Below are positions 49,869-58,933 of a DNA stretch of 64,000 nucleotides, one piece after another. Location of the stretch: positions 1 through 64,000 of the forward strand of contig CAYLQY010000013.1 of NCBI GenBank assembly GCA_964386325.1, read 5' to 3'. The position numbers and the translations under genes were made by a program. Origin of the DNA: Anaerorhabdus sp964386325. GTDB taxonomy: Bacteria > Bacillota_I > Bacilli_A > Erysipelotrichales > Erysipelotrichaceae. Numbering within the stretch: position 1 is the first letter of the stretch; each line of letters starts with the position of its first letter. The notes below the pieces were generated by a model, which was not told the DNA's origin, made no database searches, and saw only the letters and a program-made list of their open reading frames with translations.

Positions 49869-52142
49869 ATGGAAATTCAAACAAAAGAAAACAAAATATT
49901 TTCTTTCATTAGAAATAAATGGTTAAGTGAAACACCTGAAGAGGTTGTTCGTCAGAATTATGTTTGTCATCTAGTAAATGATTTAGGGTATGTTTTAGAG
50001 CAATTAGATGAAGAGTTATCTTTATTTGAAGGTTTACGTGGAAATGCGCAAGCAAGAGCGGACATTGTTGTTTATAAAAGTATTATTGATAAAATAGAGG
50101 GTAAAAACCCAATTATTGTCATTGAGTGTAAGTCTGATAATGTTAAAATACGAACAGAGGATTATTTTCAAGGGCAAACATATGCCTTTATTTGTCAAGC
50201 AAAATTTTTCGTAACCACAAACAAAAAAGAAACGAAATACTTCAAAGTTAATCTAGGAGAAACCCCAAAAAAACTAGGAGATGAAATTATCTCTATTCCA
50301 ACTGCTGCTGAAATAAATAATGAAAAGAAAATTGAAGAACTATTGAACAAGACAAAGATATTTACTCGCGATGCTTTTACAAGTGTACTATTCAAATGCC
50401 ATAATATCATTCGAAATAACGATAAGCTTTCACCGGAAGCAGCATTTGATGAAATTTCAAAGATATTGTTTATGAAAATCAAGTATGAGCGTGAACAACG
50501 TGGGGTCAAAGTCTTTACAAAAAATGAATTTGAAGAGCAAGATAAAGTGTTCGAAAAAAATATTAGACCTAGTCTCAAAGGTACACCAAAGGATTTGCCA
50601 TATATGCAATTTCTTTTTTACAATACTAAAGAAGAGTTCAAAGATGATCAACTTTTTGAGGATAATGAGGTTATCAAAATTAGACAAAATAGTTTTGAGT
50701 CAATATTAAAAGAGCTCGAAGGTTATAATTTGTCTGATACAGCTGATGATGTCAAAGGGATAGCCTTTGAAGAATTTCTAGGAAAAACTTTTAGAGGTGA
50801 ACTAGGGCAATTTTTTACTCCAAGAACCATTGTTGACTTTGTAACAAAAATATTAGACCCCGAAGAAGGTGAAACTATTTGTGATCCTACTTGTGGTAGT
50901 GGTGGATTTTTAATAAAAGCGTTTGAATACATCAGAGAAAAAATTGAGATTGATATACAATCTCAAAAGGAATCTATTAAAACACAGTTAATGGGAAATA
51001 ATTTTGAATCTTTGAGTGAAGAAGAGCAAAATGAAATTAATGCTAAAATAAACGAGGCATTTCAAACTCTTAATAAAGAACTTGAAAATGTAGATGTTAA
51101 AGATGTTCAAAGCAGACTTTATACCCTATCCCATGATTGTATTTATGGCACTGATGCGAATCCGCGAATGGCTCGTACGTCTAAAATGAATATGATAATG
51201 CATGGTGATGGACATGGAGGAGTTCATCATCATGATGGACTTTTAAATATCAATGGTATTTTCGATAATCGTTTTGATGTAATTTTAACTAATCCTCCTT
51301 TCGGTGCAAGAATTGATAAAGATGTTAAAATCTCTTCTGCGGATAAGTTTTCCGATAAAGCTCTAATAAGAAAATATATAGAAAAATATGGTGAACGATA
51401 CAAAGAAGCATTAAGACAAGTGGATGATAATATTGGAAAATCTATTTTAAGCCTTTTCCCTGTTGGAGAAATGTCTGGATTAACAGAGGTGCTTTTCATC
51501 GAGAGATGTATCAATCTTTTGAAACCAGGAGGTCGAATGGGTATTGTATTGCCGGAGGGTGTACTTAATACATCTAATCTTCAAAAAGTACGTGAACATT
51601 TTGAGGGTAGAGCAAAAATCATATTTATTTGTTCTATTCCGCAGGATGTCTTCATTGCAGCAGGAGCGACAGTAAAACCAAGTTTAGTATTTTTTAAAAA
51701 ATTTACAGATACTGAGATGCTTCGATATTCAGCTTGCAAAGAAGAAGCTGAAAAAATTGCTAAAGAGCCTTTTAAAAATGAGCTTAATTCAATAAATAAG
51801 GAATTAAAGTTACTTGCTAAAAATAAAGAGGATAGAGTAAGAAGAAAAGAACTACAGCTAAGAGAAAAAGAAATTATGCACCAAGTTAAAGATGATGCAA
51901 AACCATTGCTGCGTGAATATTTTAATTATGAAATTCCAATAGCATCTGTAGAAAAAGCGGGTATTACAACCACAGGTGCTGCTTGTGAAAATCAGTTACC
52001 AAATGTACAAAAGGAGTTCACACAATATAATCAAGGAGCTAAGTTATGGCAAACAAACCAAAGTGTTTTTTCTTACTCTCTTAAAGATGATGGCAAAATA
52101 TACAGAAATTCCGATGGCAAGGAGGTTATTTTAGAATGGTAG
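49869..52142 (+). CDS. BcgI-like fused nuclease and N6-adenine methyltransferase subunit
   Basis: This 757-residue protein joins a PD-(D/E)xK nuclease-like N-terminus (ADIVVYK with Asp65; IVIECKS with Glu86 and Lys88) to a type I-like HsdM core. Motifs are GQFFTP near 312, DPTCGSGGF near 339, and the catalytic NPPFG near 475. A single chain with nuclease and methylase next to a specificity gene, with no HsdR translocase, is the layout of type IIB/IIG enzymes such as BcgI. AGGAGG precedes the ATG. The stop overlaps the specificity gene by 7 nt. Confidence 0.85.
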   Translation: MEIQTKENKIFSFIRNKWLSETPEEVVRQNYVCHLVNDLGYVLEQLDEELSLFEGLRGNAQARADIVVYKSIIDKIEGKNPIIVIECKSDNVKIRTEDYFQGQTYAFICQAKFFVTTNKKETKYFKVNLGETPKKLGDEIISIPTAAEINNEKKIEELLNKTKIFTRDAFTSVLFKCHNIIRNNDKLSPEAAFDEISKILFMKIKYEREQRGVKVFTKNEFEEQDKVFEKNIRPSLKGTPKDLPYMQFLFYNTKEEFKDDQLFEDNEVIKIRQNSFESILKELEGYNLSDTADDVKGIAFEEFLGKTFRGELGQFFTPRTIVDFVTKILDPEEGETICDPTCGSGGFLIKAFEYIREKIEIDIQSQKESIKTQLMGNNFESLSEEEQNEINAKINEAFQTLNKELENVDVKDVQSRLYTLSHDCIYGTDANPRMARTSKMNMIMHGDGHGGVHHHDGLLNINGIFDNRFDVILTNPPFGARIDKDVKISSADKFSDKALIRKYIEKYGERYKEALRQVDDNIGKSILSLFPVGEMSGLTEVLFIERCINLLKPGGRMGIVLPEGVLNTSNLQKVREHFEGRAKIIFICSIPQDVFIAAGATVKPSLVFFKKFTDTEMLRYSACKEEAEKIAKEPFKNELNSINKELKLLAKNKEDRVRRKELQLREKEIMHQVKDDAKPLLREYFNYEIPIASVEKAGITTTGAACENQLPNVQKEFTQYNQGAKLWQTNQSVFSYSLKDDGKIYRNSDGKEVILEW

Positions 52143-53503
52143 ATGCAGATCAAAAATTTTTACATTTTGTTAATTATAAAGATTTGGGAATCTGGGCTGT
52201 GAAAAATTATTTAGGAACTAGAATAACTTCGAAATATCCTGTGGAAAGTATTGGGAAACATATCAAACAACAGACAAAAAAAATAAAATTATTTGAAATG
52301 TGCGATGAAATTTTCGGAATTTTAGGAGTGTCAAATACTCTAGGTATGTTTGATGCCTATGAAGAAAAAGGAAAAAACATTAATCAAGCATATAAAGTTG
52401 TTGAAAATGGATATCTTGCTTATAATCCATACAGAATTAATGTTGGTTCAATAGGTATTAAGACTGAAAAATTAAATAATAAGTATATAAGTCCTGCATA
52501 TGTAGTATTTAGTTGTAATGAAACATTACAGCCAGAGTTTTTATACAATATTTTTCGTAGCGATAAATTTAATACTTTAATAAAAAAAAGTACAACTGGA
52601 TCAGTACGACAAACATTAGGTTTTGATGTATTATCAACAATAAAAATTCCAGTGCCTCCCATCAAAAAGCAACAGTCAATGCTTAAAGAATACAATGAAA
52701 CTATATCTAATGCTATTAAACTAGAAGAGAAAGCAAAAAATCTCGAAGCTAAAATTTATGATTTTTTATTTTTAGAGCTTGGAATAGAGAAAGATCAAAA
52801 CTTTCTGCTAACAGAATCCTCAGAGTACAAAAAACTATCATTTGTTGAATTTTCTAAACTTGATGTATGGTCGACAGAATACCTTTTAAACAAAAATAGT
52901 TGTGATTTTGTTTACTCAGGAAAATATCCTGCAGTTCCTGCAAGAAAATTCATTAAGAATTTTCAATATGGTTTGTCCGAAAAAGCAAATAGAAAAAGTG
53001 ATGGAATTCCAATTCTACGGATGAATAATATCGTTAATTCAGAGCTTGTATATGAAGATATTAAATATTTAGAGAAAGAATTTAAAACAATCGAAAAATT
53101 CATTTTAAATAAAGGAGATTTATTATTTAATAGAACTAATAGTAAAGAACTTGTTGGAAAAACTGCAATTTTCACTGCAGAAGGTAATTACGTGTTTGCT
53201 TCATATTTAATACGTATTGTTTTAGATGATTCTATTGTTAATCGTAATTATGTAAACATTCTATTTAATTCACCAATTATTAGATGTCAAATAGATTTGT
53301 ATAGTAGACAAGTATTAGGGCAAGCTAATATTAATTCAACAGAACTTCAAATGCTTAGATTTCCTTTACCTCCACTTAATATCCAGAATCAGATAGCAGA
53401 TGAAATCGATCTCATAAAAAGAGAAATAACGAAATTAAAAAATGAATCATTATTTTTATATCAAAAAGCTAAAGAAGATTTTGCAAACGAAATATTTGGA
53501 TAA
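52136..53503 (+). CDS. HsdS-like specificity subunit
   Basis: This 455-residue protein contains two target-recognition halves, each ending in a conserved helix: PVPPIKKQQSMLKEYNETISNAI near residue 178 and PLPPLNIQNQIADEIDLIKREI near 418. It would direct the methylase/nuclease to a bipartite site. It is translationally coupled to the upstream gene (7-nt overlap) and followed by the ATPase gene after 25 nt. Confidence 0.88.
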   Translation: MVDADQKFLHFVNYKDLGIWAVKNYLGTRITSKYPVESIGKHIKQQTKKIKLFEMCDEIFGILGVSNTLGMFDAYEEKGKNINQAYKVVENGYLAYNPYRINVGSIGIKTEKLNNKYISPAYVVFSCNETLQPEFLYNIFRSDKFNTLIKKSTTGSVRQTLGFDVLSTIKIPVPPIKKQQSMLKEYNETISNAIKLEEKAKNLEAKIYDFLFLELGIEKDQNFLLTESSEYKKLSFVEFSKLDVWSTEYLLNKNSCDFVYSGKYPAVPARKFIKNFQYGLSEKANRKSDGIPILRMNNIVNSELVYEDIKYLEKEFKTIEKFILNKGDLLFNRTNSKELVGKTAIFTAEGNYVFASYLIRIVLDDSIVNRNYVNILFNSPIIRCQIDLYSRQVLGQANINSTELQMLRFPLPPLNIQNQIADEIDLIKREITKLKNESLFLYQKAKEDFANEIFG

Positions 53504-53528
53504 AATTTAATAGAGGAGTTAATCAAGT

Positions 53529-55481
53529 ATGCGACTGAAGTATTTATGGATAGAAAACTACAAAAATTTAAAAAACTTTGATTTGAATTTTTCAGTGGGG
53601 AAAGGAATCACTTTACTTATTGGCACAAATGGTACTGGTAAAAGTAATATTATTGAAGCAATTTGCAAAGCTTTCTTATCTATACAAGATGGAGTAGTGA
53701 AAACTAATAATCTGGGTTGTAAATTTTTATTATGTTATTCTAATTCAGACGGTATTTACTTTCTTGCTGGAAAGGGAAAAAAAGCAGTATTAGCTGAAAT
53801 ATATTATGATTCACACGCACCAGAAGATAAAAAATATTGGGCTTCTGACTTTGAAAAAATGCATCAATATGGATTTGAACATTTAATTGAAATTTTATTT
53901 ACAAAGGAATATTTTAAATATCAGAATATTTCATGTACAGTTAAAAAAGTTACAAGATTACATGACAATATCCCTAATATTATTGCAATTTATAGTGGCG
54001 AAGAGACTAGATTATGGGATGAAATATTTGAGGCTCCATATAAAAAACACTTGAAAAACATCGGAAAAAGTAGTGCTAATTTTTTGCAAATGACTTATCT
54101 CAATAGATTTTATTGGGATCTTGCTTTATTTTTACTTTATTTTTCAGGATTTTCTACCAATCATGGCTATTTGAAAACACAGATCGGCATTTCTAATATT
54201 GAGAAAGTTAGCTTTACATTTAATCGCAGAAATCTTAATAATGAGAATGCTCCATTGTTAACCTCTTTTTTAGAACGGCTTTTTGAGAGCGGGGAAGGTC
54301 AAATCGAACTATTATCGGCTCAAATAAAGGAGCGTATTTGTGAGAATGTTAGTTCTCAGCAAGGTGGTATTCATGTAAGTAGTAGTGGTCAGTTACCTTC
54401 TTCAAATGAACTCGATAATACTTTTTATCTACCAACTCGCGAAGTTATGCATTTATTGATTCAAGCTTGTATGCCAAAAAATAAAAAGATTATTGAAAGA
54501 ATAGATTTATATTTTAATAACGGAATGACCACTCATTCATTAAGTGAAGGTGAAAAAAAACTTTTGTTAATAAAATGCGCTTTAGAGATTGGTGCAAATG
54601 AAAACACAATTTTATTAATGGATGAACCGGATGCTTTCATACATGAATCACGCAAAAGAGATATTTTAGCTTTATTACAAGAATACAAAGAGGCTGATCG
54701 GCAGATAGTCATTACAAGTCATTCACCTACACTTGCTGCTTCTTTTAATGGTATGGGACGTATTATGTTAGAAAAGAATTCTGATGGGAATATAATTCAA
54801 TTAGTTGATGAAAAATTACAGATTATTGAAAAACTAACAGACGGTTTATGGAGTTTTGATGAACGAAATATATTTCTTGCTTCTCAAAAACCATTAGTTC
54901 TCACAGAAGGTATCGGAGATATTCAATACCTAAAAAGAGCAATCGAAGTTTTAGCCAAGGATCACCCACAATATGCTAATATTTCTTGTGATTTTTTACA
55001 AATGGGTGGTGCAGATGAAAACGCAAATAATTTTATCACTCAACTGATTCCTTTTATTAAAAAAGAAAGAAAAATAGTTGTGATGTTCGATAGAGATGAT
55101 TCTGGTTCAAGAGGAATGAAGTCTTGCATAAATAGAGGAAGTGATAGAGGAGAAATTTTCAAAGTATATAGAAAAGACAATTTGTATTATTTTATGCTTC
55201 CAAAAACAAGTGAGCATTGCGATTTAGATTTTGTAATCGAAGATTATTTTACTAAAGATAAAAAGAATTCAGTTGCAAAGAAAATTATTGAAGGGGCAGA
55301 TGGACATTTCAACAAATTTACAAAAGATTTGAAACAGAAAGTAAAAGAGGATTTGAGAAATAAATTAACTGAATATTCTTCTACAGACCTTCAAGGATTC
55401 AGTATTTTGTTAGATAGATTATTACAAATATTTAATGATGATATTCCACAAGAATTATTAGAAGTTGTAGTTGATGAATAG
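53529..55481 (+). CDS. OLD-like ABC ATPase with TOPRIM domain
   Basis: This 650-residue protein has Walker A GTNGTGKSN near residue 33, signature SEGEKKLLL near 337, Walker B ILLMDEPDAFIHE near 358, and HSPTLAAS. The C-terminal TOPRIM region shows LVLTEGIGD near 460 and VVMFDRDDSGS near 518. Overcoming-lysogenization-defect family proteins and GajA share this build and act as nucleases in phage defence. AGAGGAG precedes ATG 53529. It forms an operon with the restriction-modification pair, so the three may act together; that is inference. Confidence 0.82.
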   Translation: MRLKYLWIENYKNLKNFDLNFSVGKGITLLIGTNGTGKSNIIEAICKAFLSIQDGVVKTNNLGCKFLLCYSNSDGIYFLAGKGKKAVLAEIYYDSHAPEDKKYWASDFEKMHQYGFEHLIEILFTKEYFKYQNISCTVKKVTRLHDNIPNIIAIYSGEETRLWDEIFEAPYKKHLKNIGKSSANFLQMTYLNRFYWDLALFLLYFSGFSTNHGYLKTQIGISNIEKVSFTFNRRNLNNENAPLLTSFLERLFESGEGQIELLSAQIKERICENVSSQQGGIHVSSSGQLPSSNELDNTFYLPTREVMHLLIQACMPKNKKIIERIDLYFNNGMTTHSLSEGEKKLLLIKCALEIGANENTILLMDEPDAFIHESRKRDILALLQEYKEADRQIVITSHSPTLAASFNGMGRIMLEKNSDGNIIQLVDEKLQIIEKLTDGLWSFDERNIFLASQKPLVLTEGIGDIQYLKRAIEVLAKDHPQYANISCDFLQMGGADENANNFITQLIPFIKKERKIVVMFDRDDSGSRGMKSCINRGSDRGEIFKVYRKDNLYYFMLPKTSEHCDLDFVIEDYFTKDKKNSVAKKIIEGADGHFNKFTKDLKQKVKEDLRNKLTEYSSTDLQGFSILLDRLLQIFNDDIPQELLEVVVDE

Positions 55482-55590
55482 AGAAAGTTATCTGTAATTA
55501 TACAGTTTTAATTATTATTGATTAGTATAGCGATAAATATTTAAATAGATATAATTATATTTCCGTCTCCATGATTTGTTACCAAGTCAA

Positions 55591-55643
55591 CTTAGGATCT
55601 AACGCCGCGAGGCATGCAGGTTCGACCCCTGTCACCCGCACCA
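55591..55643 (+). other. Right attachment site: 3' fragment of tRNA-Leu(UAG)
   Basis: From 55591 the sequence reads CTTAGGA (anticodon loop with TAG), the 3' anticodon strand, a type II variable arm GCC-GCGA-GGC, the T-arm GCAGG-TTCGACC-CCTGT, acceptor CACCCGC and ACCA. The preceding bases cannot form the 5' anticodon strand, and no D-arm is present, so this is a 53-nt fragment, not a gene. It marks the ICE right end and should match the intact tRNA-Leu at the left end. Confidence 0.85.
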
Positions 55644-55652
55644 GATGCATAC

Positions 55653-55678
55653 AAAAACGGCTTAATTAAGCCGTTTTT
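55653..55678 (+). terminator. Terminator after the tRNA fragment
   Basis: AAAAACGGC and GCCGTTTTT pair around TTAATTAA, followed by T residues. It is the former terminator of the tRNA-Leu gene. Confidence 0.85.
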
Positions 55679-56117
55679 TTAATGTTTGCTGACATTGATA
55701 AAAACTTGAATATCTTCGACTATTTTGGAGTTGTATCGCCGATTTACCGCATCTGTACCTCCATTGTACCTCCTAATTGTTCAATATCTGTTTATTCATT
55801 GAGAGATTCATACGCCTTGAGTTAAAATAATTGGATTTTTAAGAAGTTCATCTTAATTAAAAGCATTTGACTTGTCTTGGTTAAAAAATTAAATAATCAT
55901 TAAGATATATTTAGTTAATAAATAAATTTTACTCGTATATCCACTTCACTCTTGTTTATGAGAAATGCGCAGGATATACTTTTTATTTTTTAGCGCTTTG
56001 AACTCAATTCAAACTATCTTCTCTTCGAATTGACTTTTACATCAATTATTTAGTCTACATTTTTATAGGTTTGACTTCATAGACCTTGTCAGTTATTATT
56101 ACATTAAGGAAACCATT
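55679..56117. other. Intergenic region with ICE relics right of the att site
   Basis: No intact gene. A minus-strand frame ends near 55684 and reads GGTDAVNRRYNSKIVEDIQV, like an integrase C-terminus, which is what would be expected of a second ICE integrated in the same tRNA. A fragment of the winged-helix gene follows at 55917-55990. Confidence 0.4.
55917..55990 (-). pseudogene. Relic of the winged-helix (HTH_36) C-terminus
   Basis: On the minus strand the codons read KKYILRISHKQE, a stop, then SGYTSKIYL. This matches the wing region KEGYIIKIKRNRENKGCTSNMYF of the intact protein at 7698-7970. An internal stop shows that it is dead. Confidence 0.65.
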
Positions 56118-56504
56118 ATGAAAATAATTATATTTATTTTAGCAATCTCAAACATAGTTTTTACAAGTATACCCTATTGGGGAGCATTAAGTTCAATTAA
56201 CGAACCAAATATCTATGGGAATTATGTTAGTTCAAACCCACTGTATATACTAGTAATTATTCTTTTTGTAGTAGGATTTTTTATAAAAAATAATAGAAAT
56301 TTTGGATTAGTATATTTAACAGCTTCTTCATTACTATTTGTATTAGAAATAATTGCAATATTGAATTGGTTATATTTGTATAGAATTGAGTATTGGAAAA
56401 GTTCAGTTTATTTTTCTTATCTACTTCCAGTGAGTATAATAGTAGTGTTGGTTACTTTATTAATTATGATTTTGAGTGTTCGAACATCAAGAAATAAAGG
56501 TTAA
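56118..56504 (+). CDS. Four-segment membrane protein
   Basis: This 128-residue protein has four hydrophobic segments: IIIFILAISNIVFTSIPYW, PLYILVIILFVVGFFI, FGLVYLTASSLLFVLEIIAIL and LLPVSIIVVLVTLLIMIL. A weak AAGGAA site lies 8 nt upstream. No family motif. It lies among ICE relics and may be a late arrival or a host gene. Confidence 0.55.
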   Translation: MKIIIFILAISNIVFTSIPYWGALSSINEPNIYGNYVSSNPLYILVIILFVVGFFIKNNRNFGLVYLTASSLLFVLEIIAILNWLYLYRIEYWKSSVYFSYLLPVSIIVVLVTLLIMILSVRTSRNKG

Positions 56505-56545
56505 CTTGGATAGATACTTGCTTCTAATTAAAACCATTTAATCAT

Positions 56546-56760
56546 TCAAAAAAATGCGTTACTAGTATATCCATTGTGCTCTCTTTTACGAGAAATGCGA
56601 AGGATATACTTTTTTGTTCTAATATTTTGAGTTATTTTCTCACTGTTCTCTCAGATAAATGAGTATCATTCGATATTTTTTAACTAATAGAAAACAACTC
56701 CATGTAGCTCTATCCACATATTGAAGTAAAGTTTTGAATTCTTCCATTGTTTTACTTTGC
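56546..56760 (-). pseudogene. Frameshifted winged-helix (HTH_36) gene
   Basis: Read from right to left, one frame gives EEFKTLLQYVDRATWSCF, another SNDTHLSERTVRK, and another KKYILRISRKREHNGYTSNAFF to a stop at 56546. Each matches the corresponding part of the intact protein at 7698-7970. The N-terminus is fused to virD4 relic sequence. Confidence 0.75.
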
Positions 56761-56764
56761 CTTT

Positions 56765-57612
56765 TTTCAGACAATGATATTTATGATTTCAATGTTCTTT
56801 GCTTGGCTTAATTAACTAATATTTGAATAATTCAAATAAAGTATACATTGGATTACTTCCTGTTTTCATCAATATATCCAATTAATCAAAAAAAGAGAAA
56901 TTTAATTCTCTTTTCATTAATTTCATATTGACATTTTCATCAATAACATCTAAATACCCCGTTGTTTGAAGTGTAAAGTTATTCATGTCCAGTACTTCCA
57001 GCTTTGTTCCTTCTCCTGCATTAATAGTGAAAATATTGTCTCCATTATCACTAGTTTCATATCTTGATTTCAAAAATGTGATAGGATCTTCAGTTACTAC
57101 ATAAACTGAATCGCCATCTTCTGGATAAGCCGTACTTTCGCTTTCAGTTTGATTTTTCTTAGTTTCATTATTGTTTTCTTCGCTATTTTGATTGATATTT
57201 ATATTGGCACAGCCTACACAAACAATGAGTAGTATAGTTACTATTAATAATTTCTTCATATTAACCCCAACCTTGTATTTCTCTTCTCCTCATCATACTT
57301 TACTAAGCATCCTATTTATAGTCAATATTTTTTATTCATTATAGTTCAATTCATCAGTTGTTAGTAGCGCTCTTTGAATCATTTATAATGATTGTGAGGG
57401 AACATTTTCTCTTTGCTTACTTATCGTTATATACTCAAGGTTTTCACTCATGACTTCTACTGTTTCACTATTGAATGCAAAACCAACAAAGAGTGTATCT
57501 TGGCAGTTATCGATGATATCTCGCATTGATTTCTTCAGGTATCACAATGAAAAAAGCTGACTTCTCAGTATATATTTATTCAATATCAACTATTGTTTCA
57601 AAGCAAAAAAAG
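56765..57612 (-). pseudogene. Decayed virD4 coupling-protein gene, split by a lipoprotein gene
   Basis: Segments 56765-56880 and 57346-57612 align with virD4 positions about 20690-20855, 20880-21065 and 21318-21400 in the same order and orientation. The match includes several exact runs, for example GTATCTTGGCAGTTAT. The two parts are separated by about 465 bp holding the lipoprotein gene, with only some 25 bp of virD4 missing at the junction. Further internal deletions and frame breaks show decay. Confidence 0.8.
56882..57259 (-). CDS. Lipoprotein of unknown function
   Basis: This 125-residue protein has a lipoprotein signal peptide with lipobox VCVGC (cleavage before Cys17). An Asn/Glu/Thr-rich linker and a small beta-rich domain follow (VYVVTEDPITFLKSRYETSD; FTINAGEGTKLEVLD), which resembles an SH3-like fold. 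It lies inside the virD4 relic as a separate insertion. AAGGTTGGGG upstream is a weak site. Confidence 0.7.
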   Translation of the reverse strand: MKKLLIVTILLIVCVGCANININQNSEENNNETKKNQTESESTAYPEDGDSVYVVTEDPITFLKSRYETSDNGDNIFTINAGEGTKLEVLDMNNFTLQTTGYLDVIDENVNMKLMKRELNFSFFD

Positions 57613-57710
57613 AATGAAAATTAAGCACTTTTTTTATATAATTTAGAGGTATCATGAAATTAAAATTATTTGTATTAGCTTGATAACAATTTTTAAATGG
57701 AGATTATAAA

Positions 57711-58547
57711 ATGTATACCTATAAAAACTTAGAGAATATTTCTTATAAAGAAATTACAGAATGCTTTAATCTAGCTTTTTCAGATTATCAAATACCAGTT
57801 CAACTTACTGAGGAACAACTTATAACTCGACTAGTTATGAGTGGTGTAGATAAATACCTGTCTTTTGGAGCATTTTATAATGAACAAATGGTTGGTTTTA
57901 TTTTCAATTCCTGCAATGTTTATAATGGCGACAGGGTTGTTTTTGATGTAGGCACTGGTGTTGTTCCACAACACCGTGGGAACAAAGTTTTTACAAATTT
58001 GTATAAGTTTGCAGAACAGCAATTAATAGCTAATAATATTGAAAAATATTTTTTAGAGGTTTTGCAGCAAAATGATAAAGCGATACACTCATATAAAAAA
58101 CAGGGTTTTAGTGTTGTTAGGGCGTTTTCCGTTTTAAAATTATCTGAGCAAATCAAGGGAAATACGAATGACAATGTAAATATAATAGACATTAGTAATT
58201 TTGATTTTGATAGCGTTAACCACTGTATTCTTATAAACCCAAGTTTTGAACATTGCACAAGTTTAGTGAAATTAAATTATACTCAATTTAATGTTGCATA
58301 TACGCAGAAAGAAAATAAAAAAACAGCTTTTTGTATTTTTACAAAAGATAACGGAGAAATTATTCAGTTAGGTTATACAGATATAAACGATTTAAAATCA
58401 ATTGTTCAATTTTTGAGTTCAAAATTCGATTTAATCTATGCTAAAAATATTGACATGGCACATTCCAACATATTAAAAATGTTAAAAGATTTAGGTTTTT
58501 GTGAGATTGCCAAACAATATGAAATGGCTAAAAAATTAGTTGAGTAA
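57711..58547 (+). CDS. GNAT-family N-acetyltransferase
   Basis: This 278-residue protein has an N-terminal GNAT domain with the acetyl-CoA motif VGTGVVPQHRGNKVFTNLYKF near residue 82 and the C-terminal KAIHSYKKQGFSVVRAF near 125. A second, degenerate half follows (residues 150-278). Substrate unknown. ATGGAG lies upstream of ATG 57711. The hairpin at 58633-58662 may terminate it. Confidence 0.85.
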   Translation: MYTYKNLENISYKEITECFNLAFSDYQIPVQLTEEQLITRLVMSGVDKYLSFGAFYNEQMVGFIFNSCNVYNGDRVVFDVGTGVVPQHRGNKVFTNLYKFAEQQLIANNIEKYFLEVLQQNDKAIHSYKKQGFSVVRAFSVLKLSEQIKGNTNDNVNIIDISNFDFDSVNHCILINPSFEHCTSLVKLNYTQFNVAYTQKENKKTAFCIFTKDNGEIIQLGYTDINDLKSIVQFLSSKFDLIYAKNIDMAHSNILKMLKDLGFCEIAKQYEMAKKLVE

Positions 58548-58572
58548 GTATTGTGAGTATATTCTCTACCAA

Positions 58573-58665
58573 CATCATAACGTCTTTTGATATGGTATAA
58601 TTCCAATGAAGGAACGTTATTCAAATAACAAGAGAAGTAATAACCAATAAGGTAGTACTTCTTTT
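58573..58665 (-). ncRNA. Relic of the structured RNA, copy 3 (partial)
   Basis: The block around 58579-58640 (ATAACGTC, GTATAATTCCAATGAAGGAACG, CAAATAACAAGAGAAGTA) matches 6989-7046 of copy 1. The ATTCC/GGAAc stem and the AAGTA/TACTT hairpin (58635-58660) are retained. The outer parts are missing, so it is a fragment of the ICE relic. The AGAAGTA/TACTTCT hairpin may now serve as the terminator of the acetyltransferase gene. Confidence 0.55.
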
Positions 58666-58933
58666 ATTTTACCATAATAGATAGAAATCATTTGCTACGC
58701 AAGCTAGTGTAAGTAGTTCATTGCTTTTAATTCTTTCTTGAAATAATAGAAAAGTTGATTTTGGTATCTTCAATTTAAGCATTGCCAAGTCACAAAAACA
58801 TTGAAGCAATCGACAATTTTTTGAAATAAGAATACTATCTAAAACCCTAACTTCGAACAGTTATATCATTTATAAATTAGAGATAAATATATAATCCGCA
58901 AATTAAACATTTTTTGATTTTTGTTAGATTCAA

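Larger units (their letters stand above)
1..55643. mobile_element. Integrative and conjugative element (ICE), left end just outside the window
   Basis: A continuous minus-strand backbone holds integrase, excisionase, relaxase, VirD4, VirB4 and mating-channel genes. It ends on the right at a 3' tRNA-Leu fragment, the usual duplicated att of a tyrosine-recombinase ICE. The integrase lies at the left end, and its last roughly 40-50 codons are outside the window, so the intact tRNA-Leu and attL should be a few hundred bases to the left. Cargo includes agr quorum sensing, a Tad pilus, several defence-like genes and a restriction-modification cassette. The integrase is interrupted, so the element may be immobile unless the insertion is removed. 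The right border is well supported; the left border is inferred. Confidence 0.85.

Noticed and set aside
55561..55643. An intact tRNA gene.
   Set aside because: No acceptor 5' strand, D-arm or 5' anticodon strand precedes 55591. Only the 3' part is present.
55935..56610. Two GTATATCC...GGATATAC inverted repeats followed by T-runs, at first taken as a repeated terminator.
   Set aside because: Both decode on the minus strand as the wing of the winged-helix protein (YILRIS... GYTS), so the symmetry comes from repeated Gly-Tyr/Tyr-Ile codons in gene relics.
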